Shown one piece after another: positions 29,842-38,490 of a stretch of DNA of 64,000 nucleotides. A model generated the notes under the pieces. The model was given only the letters and a program-made list of their open reading frames with translations, searched no databases and was not told the origin of the DNA. Within the stretch, counting starts at the first letter, position 1, and each line of letters begins with the position of its first letter. The DNA comes from an uncultured Bacteroidales bacterium (GTDB lineage Bacteria > Bacteroidota > Bacteroidia > Bacteroidales > UBA932), in the NCBI GenBank assembly GCA_934680015.1, contig CAKUSP010000001.1:186001-250000 (forward strand). The letters run 5' to 3'. Both the position numbers and the translations under genes were made by a program.

Positions 29842-29847
29842 TCCAAA
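29814..29847 (-). promoter_or_regulatory. Promoter for nadE and probably the downstream efflux genes
   Basis: On the minus strand a TTTG (29847-29844) is followed after 22 bp by TAACTTTG (29821-29814), ending 6 nt before the ATG at 29807. The spacer is 2 bp longer than usual. The transcript would be nearly leaderless. Its -7 box abuts the -33 box of the opposing promoter. Confidence 0.55.
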
Positions 29848-29865
29848 TTATGGCTTTTAATTATT

Positions 29866-30684
29866 ATGAATAAGATTTATAACTTTTTAATAGGGGTGGG
29901 AGTCGCATTCGCTTTAGCCTCATGTAGTACACCTGCCAATATTCCATATTTTCAGGATGTACAGAATGGTAGCATAGATTCGATAGCTACTTCAAAAACT
30001 ATTCACATTCGTCCTGGGGATAAGATTTCCATTATAGTGAATAGTCAAAGTCCTAAGATTTCACTAATGTTTAATTTGGCATACGCTACGCGTTATGTAG
30101 GCACTGTGTCAGATGACACTATGGCGAGCAGTCAAAGCACAGGTGTACAGGGTTATGTAGTAAGTGATGATGGAACGATAGATTTTCCGGTATTAGGCCG
30201 TTTGGAAGTAGCTGGAAAGACCAGAGATGAGATCTCGAGAATGATAAAAGATTTGCTTGTAGCGGGGGGGCTTGTGCAGGATCCGGTAGTGACTGTAGAG
30301 TATCTTAATCTAAAAGTCAGTGTTTTGGGAGAAGTCGCACATCCAGGCCGTGTGAGCATAGATAGGGATGAGTATACTATTCTCGATGCGTTGAGTGCAG
30401 CGGGAGATCTTACAATTTATGGTATGAGAGAGAATATAAGGGTCGTACGGGCAGAGAATGGAATGCGTAAAACTTATGTGGTTAATCTATGCAGTGCGCA
30501 AGATCTGTTTTCTTCTCCTGTATATTATCTTCAGCAGAATGACATGATATATGTAGAACCTAATGATGTAAGGGCACGTCAAAGTACAGTTAATGGTAAT
30601 AACATACGTAGTACATCGTTCTGGATATCTATTGCTTCTTTGCTAACTTCAGTTACCAGCACTGTTGTGCTCTTGTTCCGATAA
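29866..30684 (+). CDS. Polysaccharide export lipoprotein (Wza/BexD family)
   Basis: Outer-membrane export channel component for exopolysaccharide or capsule. Start ATG 29866 gives a lipoprotein signal with lipobox ALASC; the longer frame from a TTG at 29839 would spoil it. A Poly_export domain (IRPGDKISIIVNS) is followed by SLBB-type repeats (LGEVAHPGRVSID, the YTILDALSAAGD segment), and a C-terminal hydrophobic helix (SFWISIASLLTSVTSTVVLLF) that in Wza would span the outer membrane. About 272 residues, the usual size in Bacteroidales. The kinase gene follows 15 bp later. Confidence 0.9.
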   Translation: MNKIYNFLIGVGVAFALASCSTPANIPYFQDVQNGSIDSIATSKTIHIRPGDKISIIVNSQSPKISLMFNLAYATRYVGTVSDDTMASSQSTGVQGYVVSDDGTIDFPVLGRLEVAGKTRDEISRMIKDLLVAGGLVQDPVVTVEYLNLKVSVLGEVAHPGRVSIDRDEYTILDALSAAGDLTIYGMRENIRVVRAENGMRKTYVVNLCSAQDLFSSPVYYLQQNDMIYVEPNDVRARQSTVNGNNIRSTSFWISIASLLTSVTSTVVLLFR

Positions 30685-30699
30685 GAAAAAATTTAATCC

Positions 30700-33120
30700 A
30701 TGGATAATAATCAAACATCAAAAGTTCAGGAAGAGTCATCTTTCGATATTAAAAAGATACTTTCTGTGTTCCTTAAAAACTGGTATTGGTTCGTGATATC
30801 AGTTTTCTTATGCTGTTCAGTGGCTGTTTTCAAGGTGTTGAAAACAAATCCACAGTATAGTAGAACAGCTATTTTGCTTATAAAAGAAAACAACATTCGT
30901 CGCAGTTCATCTTCAGAAGTCGAGGCTTTGCTCTCTCAAACCGGCCAGATGACTTCAAAATTGGCAAATGAAATCGTGGTTTTTCAAGCACCTTCACTTA
31001 TGTGTGAGGCAGTGGAAAGGCTTGGCCTAACTACTGAGTATGCTTTGAAAGGAAGAATGCGTAATCCTATAGTTTATGGATCTGGGGTGCCAGTTTTGGT
31101 GGATTTCTCAAAAGTAGCTGATGATATATCAGTTCATATGATGGTTAGCCCAGCTGCTGATTCTTCTCTTGTCGTTAGTGATATAGTTTATGTGACCAAG
31201 GGTGAAGAGATAAAACAGCGTGGACATTTCAAGGTGAACTATGGTGTCCCGGTGAAGTTGGATTGTGGTATGGTGACTTTCAACAAGAATCCATATTTTT
31301 ACTCCGAGAAGGGATGGCAGAAGCCTGAGATAGTAAGAAAGCGTTCTCTTGCCGCTACCACGAATATGTTCAAGTCTCGTTTTACGGCCACATCGCAAGA
31401 TTCTAACAAGAGAATGTCCGATGTGTTGAACCTATCCATTACGGATTATAATATAAACAGGGCTGATGACCTTATCAATATGCTCATTACCGTATATAAT
31501 GAGAAATGGGTTATTGATAATAATAAGATGGCCGCTAGTACCTCAGTGTTCATAGAAGACAGGCTCTCAGCGATAGAGGCAGAACTTAATAAAGTTGATA
31601 ATACTATCACTGCTTACAAGTCTAAGAATAAGATGCCTAGTGTGGATAAGGCATCTGAGATGTACACTTCGCAGGCTTCAGATATAGCGCGTCAAATACG
31701 AGAACTTGAAAGTCAGCTTTCTGTTGCTAAGTATTTGAGGAATTTCTTATCCAATACTGTAGACAACAATACTCTTATCCCTCTTCCATCTGGTATTAAT
31801 TCTACGGCTATTTCTAGTCAGATTACAGAGTATAATAATCTCCTGCTTAATAGAAATAGTTTGATCTCGGTTTCTTCTGAAAAGAACCCTATGGTCATGG
31901 ATATGGGAGAGAGTCTCGCAGCGATGAGAATAGCTATCATCAGTTCTATTGATACGCAAGTTGCTACTTTGGAAGAACAGGTTGCGTTCGCTTTGACTCA
32001 GCAGACCCAAACAGAGAACAAGATAGCTCAAAGTCCTTCTCAAGCCATGGATTTGGTGAAGTATGAGCGACTTCAGAAAGTTCAAGAGAATCTGTATCTT
32101 TATTTGCTTCAAAAGCGTGAAGAAAATGAACTTTCCCAGGCCTTCTCTGCATACAATACACGTGTGGTAAATCCTCCGTATGGTAGCAATGTCCCGGTTT
32201 CTCCAAAGAGAATGCGGATTTTGCTTTTAGCTTTTGTATTAGGGCTTTGTATTCCTGCTGGCGTTTTCTATCTGCAGATTATTTCCGATACGAAGATTCA
32301 TTCTAAAAAGGACCTTGATGGAGTAAGTGTTTCTTATTTGGGTGAAATACCAGAGTTGAATGGCGAGAGTAAGCGTGATAGGTTGATTGATAGGTTTATA
32401 AAGAGAAAGGAGGAAGATAGACCTTTGAGTGAATTAGTTGTAGAAAAAGGGAATCGTAACTTAATTAATGAAGCTTTCCGTATCACTAGAGCTAATCTTG
32501 AATTTGCCTGTCGTCATTCTTCGGACAAGGTCGTAATGGTCACTTCCTTTAATCCTGGCGCCGGAAAGACATTCATTAATCTCAACTTGGCATATGCGTT
32601 GGCCCTCAATGGAAAGAAGGTACTTGTTGTCGATTGTGACTTTAGAAGGTTAACGCTGTCTGAATTCCTTAATTTAAAGAAAAGGGGATTTGCTGATTAT
32701 CTTTCTGCACCTTCCGGGTCGATAAATGATTATATATCTAAGAATGTTAAACTTGATGGTTTGGATGTGCTTCCTGTAGGAACCTTGCCTCCTAATCCAT
32801 CAGAGCTTCTTACTAAGGATGATGTGGTGGATGTTATGAATCAGTTAAGGGGTGAGTATGATTTTATTTTCCTCGATTGTCCCCCTATAGACATAGTCGC
32901 TGATACTCAGATTATAGCACCTCTTGCCGATCGCACTATATTTGTCGTAAGAGCTGGACTATTCGATAAGTCTCAAGTGCCAGATATTAATAAATTACAG
33001 AGCGAGGGTAAATACAATAATCTTTCTATTGTTCTGAATGGAACGATATCTTATGGTGGTGGTATGTACATCCATAACTACGGATATTCGAGAAAGAGTT
33101 ACGGTTATTATACCAAGTAG
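30700..33120 (+). CDS. Wzc-type polysaccharide co-polymerase and BY-family tyrosine kinase
   Basis: 806 residues that fuse a Wzz chain-length domain and a cytoplasmic tyrosine kinase. Two membrane helices (about 30-50 and 505-525) flank a periplasmic coiled-coil region. The cytoplasmic part begins near 595 with Walker A' FNPGAGKTF, Walker A VVDCDFRR and Walker B FIFLDCPP. The C-terminus is a tyrosine cluster (Y residues in YGGGMYIHNYGYSRKSYGYY), the autophosphorylation tail. It acts with the export lipoprotein upstream and is reset by the phosphatase downstream. Length is normal for the fused form. Confidence 0.93.
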   Translation: MDNNQTSKVQEESSFDIKKILSVFLKNWYWFVISVFLCCSVAVFKVLKTNPQYSRTAILLIKENNIRRSSSSEVEALLSQTGQMTSKLANEIVVFQAPSLMCEAVERLGLTTEYALKGRMRNPIVYGSGVPVLVDFSKVADDISVHMMVSPAADSSLVVSDIVYVTKGEEIKQRGHFKVNYGVPVKLDCGMVTFNKNPYFYSEKGWQKPEIVRKRSLAATTNMFKSRFTATSQDSNKRMSDVLNLSITDYNINRADDLINMLITVYNEKWVIDNNKMAASTSVFIEDRLSAIEAELNKVDNTITAYKSKNKMPSVDKASEMYTSQASDIARQIRELESQLSVAKYLRNFLSNTVDNNTLIPLPSGINSTAISSQITEYNNLLLNRNSLISVSSEKNPMVMDMGESLAAMRIAIISSIDTQVATLEEQVAFALTQQTQTENKIAQSPSQAMDLVKYERLQKVQENLYLYLLQKREENELSQAFSAYNTRVVNPPYGSNVPVSPKRMRILLLAFVLGLCIPAGVFYLQIISDTKIHSKKDLDGVSVSYLGEIPELNGESKRDRLIDRFIKRKEEDRPLSELVVEKGNRNLINEAFRITRANLEFACRHSSDKVVMVTSFNPGAGKTFINLNLAYALALNGKKVLVVDCDFRRLTLSEFLNLKKRGFADYLSAPSGSINDYISKNVKLDGLDVLPVGTLPPNPSELLTKDDVVDVMNQLRGEYDFIFLDCPPIDIVADTQIIAPLADRTIFVVRAGLFDKSQVPDINKLQSEGKYNNLSIVLNGTISYGGGMYIHNYGYSRKSYGYYTK

Positions 33121-33121
33121 A

Positions 33122-33847
33122 ATGGAATTGTTTTCTTCAAAAAAATGCTTGAAGCCGTTATTCTCTGGCTATGTTGACTATCATTGTCATATATTGCCTG
33201 GAGTAGATGATGGTGTGCAGACTTTTGAGGATAGCACTCGAATATTATCTCTTTATAGTGATATGGGCGTAAGAAAAGTATATCTTACGCCTCATATTAT
33301 GGAGGATTGTCCGAATACGGTTGATGGTTTAAATAGTCGATTTGAAGAGCTGAAGAATTTCTTAAATTCTAACAATGTTATTGCTCCAGAATTAAGACTG
33401 GCCTCAGAGAATATGTTGGATACTTTGTTCGAGCAGCGATTGGAGAAAAAAGCATTTCTAACTCTTCCTGCCGACAGATTGCTAGTCGAGACATCGTATT
33501 ACAATCCGCCGTATAATATGCGCGATTTGCTTTTTAGAACAAAGTCTTCTGGATTTGTGCCGGTACTTGCACATCCAGAAAGATACATTTATATGGAGTT
33601 GGCCGATTATGAAGAGTTAAAGCGTAATGATATTTTAATGCAGTTAAACTTGTCTTCGTTAGTCGGGTTTTATGGATCTGAGGCTAAGAGAAAGGCTGAA
33701 TTCCTGCTGAAACGTGGTTTTTATGACTTAGTGGGTACAGATCTACATCGGTGGTCTATGCTGGAGTCTTATCGTAAGGCTGAACTTTCTAAGAATGTTT
33801 GGGATAAGCTAAGTAAACTGATTTCGCGAAGTTCGGAGTTATTTTAA
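33122..33847 (+). CDS. PHP-type tyrosine-protein phosphatase (CpsB/YwqE family)
   Basis: Manganese-dependent phosphatase that removes phosphate from the tyrosine tail of BY-kinases and so controls polysaccharide synthesis. The metal-binding motif YHCHILPGVDDG and later His residues (LTPHIM, LAHPERY, GTDLHRW) are present. The frame runs back to 33038 inside the kinase gene, but the ATG at 33122 directly after the kinase stop gives a protein of about 241 residues with the PHP motif near the start, as in relatives. The gene order export protein, kinase, phosphatase supports the call. Confidence 0.9.
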   Translation: MELFSSKKCLKPLFSGYVDYHCHILPGVDDGVQTFEDSTRILSLYSDMGVRKVYLTPHIMEDCPNTVDGLNSRFEELKNFLNSNNVIAPELRLASENMLDTLFEQRLEKKAFLTLPADRLLVETSYYNPPYNMRDLLFRTKSSGFVPVLAHPERYIYMELADYEELKRNDILMQLNLSSLVGFYGSEAKRKAEFLLKRGFYDLVGTDLHRWSMLESYRKAELSKNVWDKLSKLISRSSELF

Positions 33848-33885
33848 AGTTTTTATAGTTAAGTTATATAATTAGAAATTTAAAT

Positions 33886-34164
33886 ATGAATCTAGTTAAT
33901 GAATTGAAGGACAATGTTGCTCTTTTGATTTCTCTGTATGAGAAAGAGCAAATGGATGTGAAAGATCTTACTAATAGAGTGAAAGCTTTGGAGGACGAGG
34001 TCGATAAGAAAACAAGTCGTATTAAGGCTTTGACAGAAAAGCTCAATAATCTTGAAGTGGCAAAAGTCATTTCTATTCAAGATACTACTACGGCAGAGGC
34101 TCAGGCTGAGTTAGAGAAGATGATTCGTCAAGTCGAACAGTGCATTAAACTGTTAGAGAGTTAA
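33886..34164 (+). CDS. Short coiled-coil protein next to ZapA (ZapB-like?)
   Basis: 92 residues, almost entirely a heptad-repeat coiled coil (regular Leu/Val spacing, many Glu/Lys/Asp). No signal peptide. Its stop codon overlaps the zapA start (TAATG), so the two are translationally coupled. In E. coli the partner of ZapA is the coiled-coil protein ZapB, so a cell-division scaffold role is plausible, but the resemblance is only in size, composition and context. Low complexity makes any homology claim weak. Confidence 0.6.
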   Translation: MNLVNELKDNVALLISLYEKEQMDVKDLTNRVKALEDEVDKKTSRIKALTEKLNNLEVAKVISIQDTTTAEAQAELEKMIRQVEQCIKLLES

Positions 34165-34457
34165 TGGCACAGAAGATAACTATAAACATAATAGGAAAAT
34201 CATATAAAATGCAGGTGAAAAGTGCTTCAGAGGAGCACTTGATGAGGGTCGCGGCAGATAGACTTAATGCTAATTTTAAATTATACGACGACAAATTCAA
34301 AGATGTGCCAAATTGGGATAAATTGGCCCTTGTGTCATTGTACGATTTAATGTCCTTGATTACTGCAGAAGATGAAAGAGATGAGTTGAGAGATTCGCTG
34401 TCCAGTTTATCGACAGCGTTGGGGGATTATATAAGGAAAATACAGAACAACCGCTAG
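34164..34457 (+). CDS. zapA: Cell division protein ZapA
   Basis: 97 residues. N-terminal beta part with the family's KITINIIGKSYKMQV pattern, then SEEHLMRVAADRLN and a C-terminal coiled coil. ZapA binds FtsZ and bundles its filaments at midcell. It is coupled to the upstream coiled-coil gene by a 1-base overlap. Its stop codon (34455-34457) lies inside the 5' strand of the closing stem of the structured RNA that follows, so the mRNA and the RNA gene overlap. Confidence 0.88.
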   Translation: MAQKITINIIGKSYKMQVKSASEEHLMRVAADRLNANFKLYDDKFKDVPNWDKLALVSLYDLMSLITAEDERDELRDSLSSLSTALGDYIRKIQNNR

Positions 34458-34598
34458 GGACATCGTGCTCTAACAAACAAGTTCTTCGGAACCGGGTTAG
34501 CTCTTTGCGAAGATGGCAGGCCCTTAGGTGGGAAGCTTGAACCGGGAAGGCGCCCAAATCTTATCAGTGATAAGTTTCAGCTGAAACCTAGCGGTTTT
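34449..34598 (+). ncRNA. ssrS: Structured RNA, probable 6S RNA
   Basis: A closing stem CCGCTAGG (34451-34458) / CCTAGCGG (34587-34594) encloses about 130 nt with several internal helices: CTAAC...GTTAG enclosing a GTTC-TTCG-GAAC hairpin, AAGAT pairing with ATCTT, and the hairpin CTTAT-CAGTG-ATAAG. A T-run follows the closing stem (34593-34597). There is no ORF, and the spacing between zapA and the next gene is unusually large for this operon. Placement beside zapA is the classical location of 6S RNA, the RNA mimic of an open promoter that sequesters RNA polymerase. The RNA is clear; the family name rests on synteny and size. Confidence 0.65.
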
Positions 34599-34615
34599 AA
34601 TAATATATTTTAAAT

Positions 34616-36157
34616 ATGGTGTTTTTATATTACATTATTGCTGCCATTGTGGGTGCTGCTCTTGCATTGGCCATTTATATCATAGTTAATCGCTCGGTTA
34701 ATCATGGTCGAGCCGATGCCATAATAGAAAAGGCAACTGTGGAAGCAGAAAATATTCGTCAAAATAAGATGCTTGAGGCTAAGGAACATTTTCTCCAGCT
34801 GAAAAGCGATTATGACAGAAAAGTTAATGAAAAGAGTAGTCAACTACGTGACAGAGAGAATAATATTCGTAGTCGCGAAACGCAGTTGAACCAACAGGCT
34901 TCAGAGCTTGGCCGTCGTCAAAAGGAATTGGATGCTCAAAAGACACAGCTGAATTCGGAGAAGGAAAGATTGGCCATAAAAGAAAAGGATGCAGATAATC
35001 TGATGGAGCAAGCCCAACATGAACTCGAGTCTGTTGCTGGTATTAGTGCACAAGATGCGAAGAATATGCTGATTGATAGCATGAAAGCTCAGGCACGTTC
35101 AGAAGCTCAGTCTTATATAAATGATACTATGGACGAAGCACGTCTTAATGCGGCTAAGGAAGCTAAACGTATAGTGATAAATACGATACAACGTACAGCT
35201 ACTGAGACTGCCATAGAAAATGCGGTCACTACTTTCCCAATAGAAAATGATGAAGTAAAAGGCAGAATAATTGGCCGTGAGGGAAGAAATATTAGAGCTC
35301 TTGAAGCGGCGACAGGAGTAGAGATAGTGGTGGATGATACCCCAGATGCTATATTGCTTTCTGCTTTTGATCCGGTAAGAAGGGAGGTTGCAAGACTTGC
35401 ATTGCACCAGTTGGTTGTAGATGGAAGAATTCACCCCGCTCGAATCGAGGAAGTCGTGGCAAAGGTGAGTCGTCAGTTGGAAGACGAAATCCTTGAAACA
35501 GGTAAGCGCACCTGTATAGATTTAGGAATTCATGGAATGAATATAGAACTGGTAAAACTGATAGGACGTATGAAATACCGTTCTTCATATGGGCAGAATC
35601 TATTACAGCATTCCCGTGAAGTTGCTAATATTTGCGCTATTATGGCTTCTGAATTGGGCCTTAATCCTAAGATAGCAAAACGTGCTGGTTTGCTTCATGA
35701 TATAGGAAAAGTTAGTGAAGATGATCCGGAGCTTCCACATGCTCTTTTAGGGGCTAAACTTGCAGAACAATACAAAGAGCGCCCAGAGATTGTAAACGCC
35801 ATAGGAGCACACCACGAGGAGATGGAGATGACATCTATTTATGCTCCGCTTGTGCTTGTGGGTGATGCCATTTCTGGTGCTCGTCCTGGTGCTCGTCGTG
35901 AGGTAATAGAGAGTTATATTAAGCGTTTAAAGGGGATGGAGGATCTCGCCAGCTCATATAAGGGCGTAACTAAATCCTATGCCATTCAGGCGGGAAGAGA
36001 GTTGCGTGTAATTGTAGGTGCAGAGGAAGTTACTGATGAACAAGCAGCACGGTTATCTACAGAGATAGCACAGCGTATACAAGATGAAATGACTTATCCA
36101 GGTCAGGTTAAGATTACTGTAATAAGAGAGACCCGCTCCGTGGCAATAGCCAAATAG
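34616..36157 (+). CDS. rny: Ribonuclease Y
   Basis: Membrane-anchored endoribonuclease that starts mRNA decay. Domains in order: N-terminal transmembrane helix (about 3-22), long coiled coil (about 30-150), KH RNA-binding domain ([17 protein letters not shown], around 214-230) and HD nuclease domain with metal ligands in LLHDIGK and later AHHEEME. 513 residues, normal. It lies directly downstream of the structured RNA. Confidence 0.96.
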   Translation: MVFLYYIIAAIVGAALALAIYIIVNRSVNHGRADAIIEKATVEAENIRQNKMLEAKEHFLQLKSDYDRKVNEKSSQLRDRENNIRSRETQLNQQASELGRRQKELDAQKTQLNSEKERLAIKEKDADNLMEQAQHELESVAGISAQDAKNMLIDSMKAQARSEAQSYINDTMDEARLNAAKEAKRIVINTIQRTATETAIENAVTTFPIENDEVKGRIIGREGRNIRALEAATGVEIVVDDTPDAILLSAFDPVRREVARLALHQLVVDGRIHPARIEEVVAKVSRQLEDEILETGKRTCIDLGIHGMNIELVKLIGRMKYRSSYGQNLLQHSREVANICAIMASELGLNPKIAKRAGLLHDIGKVSEDDPELPHALLGAKLAEQYKERPEIVNAIGAHHEEMEMTSIYAPLVLVGDAISGARPGARREVIESYIKRLKGMEDLASSYKGVTKSYAIQAGRELRVIVGAEEVTDEQAARLSTEIAQRIQDEMTYPGQVKITVIRETRSVAIAK

Positions 36158-36183
36158 GAGCGAGTCTACTACTTTAAGATATG

Positions 36184-36221
36184 GATGATAGAAGGATTTT
36201 AAAGTCTTTCTATCATCTTTT
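36184..36221. terminator. Hairpin terminator between rny and the PNP operon
   Basis: GATGATAGAAGG (36184-36195) pairs with CTTTCTATCATC (36206-36217) with one G-T wobble and is followed by TTT on the plus strand. It overlaps the last codons of the opposing phosphorylase gene (stop at 36199), so it serves convergent transcripts. Confidence 0.65.
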
Positions 36222-37026
36222 CGAATAGGGCAGTCATTTTGCACGTTGCGGCATCGGCTGCCTTGACTATTTTCTCTCCATCTGTTTTATAGTCCTCTGG
36301 CATGTCATCGTGGGCTAAATCGGTAACCACAGACATTCCGAAACAAGGTATATCGCAATGTCTTGCTACTATGACTTCAGGAACGGTACTCATACCCACT
36401 ACATCACTTCCTATAGTGCGGAAGAATTTATATTCCGCTGGAGTTTCATAACATGGCCCGGTACATCCTATATAAACTCCTTCTCTAAGAGTGAGCCCCA
36501 TTTCCTGGGCAATCTCGTGCGCCAGCTTTCTGAGTGCCGGATCGTACGGGCGTGTCATATCAGGGAACCTAGGCCCGAAATCGTCCATGTTGGGTCCTAT
36601 AAGAGGATTAGGTAGAAGATTGATATGATCTTTTATTATCATTAGATCTCCTATGGAATAGTTTAGATTTATTCCTCCTGCAGCATTTGAAACGAATAGA
36701 TAGGAAACTCCGAGTAATTTCATGACTCTTACAGGAAAGGTTACTTGTTCCATGGTGTAGCCTTCGTAGTAATGGAAGCGTCCTTGCATAGCTATAACCT
36801 TTTTCCCTGATAGTTCACCGAATATAAGATTACCTTTATGCCCTATGGCTGTACTTTCCGGGAAGTACGGAATCTCCTTATATGTAATGGTTATCGGGTT
36901 TTGAATCTTATCGGCCAATGCGCCTAAACCGCTACCAAGTACTACACCCACGAGGGGAGTCGCGTTTCCTATTTTATTTTTAATAAAATCAGTGGCTTTA
37001 ATGTATGGAATCATTCTATCTGTCAT
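36199..37026 (-). CDS. Purine nucleoside phosphorylase paralogue with adenine-type Asp236
   Basis: 275-residue trimeric-type (PNP/MTAP) phosphorylase that splits purine nucleosides with phosphate. Phosphate and nucleoside sites are visible: GSGLGALAD, the GHKGN loop, [16 protein letters not shown] and VGMSTVPE. The base-recognition residue, Asn in guanosine/inosine enzymes, is Asp236 here (sequence [10 protein letters not shown]). Asp at that position is found in methylthioadenosine phosphorylases and in engineered adenosine-active human PNP, so this copy may prefer adenine nucleosides. It overlaps its paralogue by 4 bp. General function is secure; specificity is inferred. Confidence 0.88.
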   Translation of the reverse strand: MTDRMIPYIKATDFIKNKIGNATPLVGVVLGSGLGALADKIQNPITITYKEIPYFPESTAIGHKGNLIFGELSGKKVIAMQGRFHYYEGYTMEQVTFPVRVMKLLGVSYLFVSNAAGGINLNYSIGDLMIIKDHINLLPNPLIGPNMDDFGPRFPDMTRPYDPALRKLAHEIAQEMGLTLREGVYIGCTGPCYETPAEYKFFRTIGSDVVGMSTVPEVIVARHCDIPCFGMSVVTDLAHDDMPEDYKTDGEKIVKAADAATCKMTALFEKMIERL

Positions 37027-37853
37027 AATGTACTAATTAATTCAGTGAATAATCGTGTCATTTTTTCTGAAGCAGCACCTGCAGCTTGAACTACGTCATC
37101 TCCGTCGTTTACATAGTCTTCATCGAAATCCCCACTTGCCACATTAGATATTACTGAAACACCGAATACCCTTATGTCGCAGTGTCTTGCTACTATCACT
37201 TCGGGTATGGTGCTCATGCCCACAGCATCGGCTCCTGCTATACGTTTGAATTTGTATTCTGCTGGAGTTTCATAAGTAGGACCAGTGTCGCCATAGTAAA
37301 CGCCTTCCTTTAGGCCAATCCCTAACTTTTCCGCTATTTCCTTAGCTTTTTTTCTTAGGGATGGGTCATATGGTCGTGTCATATCCGGGAACCGTGGCCC
37401 GAATTCATCGATATTCGGTCCAATTAGGGGATTAGGGAGCATGTTGATGTGGTCTTTTATCAACATTAAATCTCCCACTTTAAAGTGTGGATTTAATCCG
37501 CCTGCGGCATTGGATACGAATAGGGTATTTACACCCATTAACTTCATGACTCTTATCGGAAGCGTCACGTGCTGCATATCGTACCCTTCATAATAGTGGA
37601 ATCTACCTTGCATTGCTAATACGCAGTGGCCGGAGATATATCCACAAATAAGATTACCCTTATGCCCTATAGCTGTGCTCACAGGGAATGAAGGAATCTG
37701 CTTGTAGGGTATGATTATGGGTTTTTCTATGCTATCGGCCAATGCGCCCAGTCCACTACCTAGTACGATACCTATACTTGGGTATCGCCCTTCTATTTTT
37801 TTAGTTATAAACGATGCCGCCTGTTTGTAATCGTTAAAACACAGCATCGTCAT
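37023..37853 (-). CDS. punA: Purine nucleoside phosphorylase (canonical paralogue)
   Basis: 276 residues and clearly a tandem duplicate of the next gene: [30 protein letters not shown] and VGMSTIPE are shared. It keeps the canonical Asn237 (VISNVASGD) that recognises 6-oxopurines, so it should act on inosine and guanosine in purine salvage. It overlaps the upstream PUR-protein gene by 20 bp (a second in-frame ATG at 37847 would shorten that to 14) and the downstream paralogue by 4 bp. Confidence 0.92.
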   Translation of the reverse strand: MTMLCFNDYKQAASFITKKIEGRYPSIGIVLGSGLGALADSIEKPIIIPYKQIPSFPVSTAIGHKGNLICGYISGHCVLAMQGRFHYYEGYDMQHVTLPIRVMKLMGVNTLFVSNAAGGLNPHFKVGDLMLIKDHINMLPNPLIGPNIDEFGPRFPDMTRPYDPSLRKKAKEIAEKLGIGLKEGVYYGDTGPTYETPAEYKFKRIAGADAVGMSTIPEVIVARHCDIRVFGVSVISNVASGDFDEDYVNDGDDVVQAAGAASEKMTRLFTELISTL

Positions 37854-38190
37854 CTTCTTGTTTAGCAGGTTTTTCCTTTTCTGAGTATTCCTTTACAGGG
37901 ATCTCTCCATTAAAGCATTCGTCTTTAACGTACTTTATGGCTTCTTGAAGACCTTCAGCAAACTTTTCAAAATCTTCTTTATATAAGAAAATCTTGTGCT
38001 TGTCAAAGGTCGCAGTGCCGTCTGCGGAAGTATGACGCTTACTTTCAGTAATAGTTAGGTAAAAATCTTTACGACCTCTAGTCGTTTTAACGTCAAAAAA
38101 ATAGGTCCGTTTTCCGGCTTTTACCGGATAAGAAAATACATCCTCTGCTTCTCTTTCGCCTCTTGGGGCGTCAAAATCTTTTCTGTACAT
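37834..38190 (-). CDS. PUR-family DNA/RNA-binding protein (DUF3276)
   Basis: 118 residues matching the bacterial PUR-alpha-like family: [33 protein letters not shown] is the characteristic beta-sheet half, followed by [21 protein letters not shown]. These proteins form dimers that bind single-stranded nucleic acid. The C-terminus is an acidic tail. It is the first gene of a three-gene operon with the two phosphorylases, overlapping the next gene by 20 bp. Its upstream region contains the inverted repeats described separately. Confidence 0.85.
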   Translation of the reverse strand: MYRKDFDAPRGEREAEDVFSYPVKAGKRTYFFDVKTTRGRKDFYLTITESKRHTSADGTATFDKHKIFLYKEDFEKFAEGLQEAIKYVKDECFNGEIPVKEYSEKEKPAKQEDDDAVF

Positions 38191-38223
38191 AAACTTTTGG
38201 TTTTTAGTTTAAAAGTTTCTTAA

Positions 38224-38301
38224 GCAACTATCAAAAAAAATAACCGGCATCATCTTATGAAATCTTTTTGGTTCTATATCCTCGAAAATTTCATGCTAAT
38301 C
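38224..38301 (+). repeat. Dispersed repeat, copy A (modules 1 and 2)
   Basis: Module 1 (around 38224-38257, containing ATAACCGGCATCATCTTA) and module 2 (38281-38301, CTCGAAAATTTCATGCTAATC) lie 23 nt apart. The same two modules, in the same order, recur at 48987-49060. Module 1 also pairs with an inverted copy at 38403-38434. Confidence 0.6.
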
Positions 38302-38402
38302 TAACGTAACTTATTTCTTTTAAGTTACTAAAGCAAACTTACTCACAAAAATAGGATTTTTTTTTAGAAACATGAAACATATTTGATTTTTTGAGGGTTT
38401 GC

Positions 38403-38434
38403 TAAAATGATGCAGGTTATTTTTTGAAAGTTAC
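38403..38434 (-). repeat. Dispersed repeat, inverted copy D of module 1
   Basis: Read on the minus strand, this 32-mer agrees at 29 of 32 positions with 48989-49020. With copy A it makes an inverted repeat of about 24 bp around a 145-nt centre that itself holds a hairpin TAACTT-N9-AAGTTA (38306-38326). The whole 300-bp gap between the PUR-protein gene and nusB is occupied by these repeats and the nusB promoter. Confidence 0.6.
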
Positions 38435-38461
38435 GAAATAGGGAAATTCAAATCCATTTGT

Positions 38462-38469
38462 TATATTTG
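38462..38469 (+). promoter_or_regulatory. -7 promoter box for the nusB operon
   Basis: TATATTTG matches TAnnTTTG exactly, 21 bp before the nusB ATG. No TTTG is found at the standard -33 spacing. Confidence 0.5.
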
Positions 38470-38490
38470 CACCAAAATTTGACATAACAG

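Noticed and set aside
29866..33847. Full capsule synthesis locus
   Set aside because: Only export, kinase and phosphatase genes are here; no glycosyltransferases, flippase or polymerase follow, and the next genes are for cell division.
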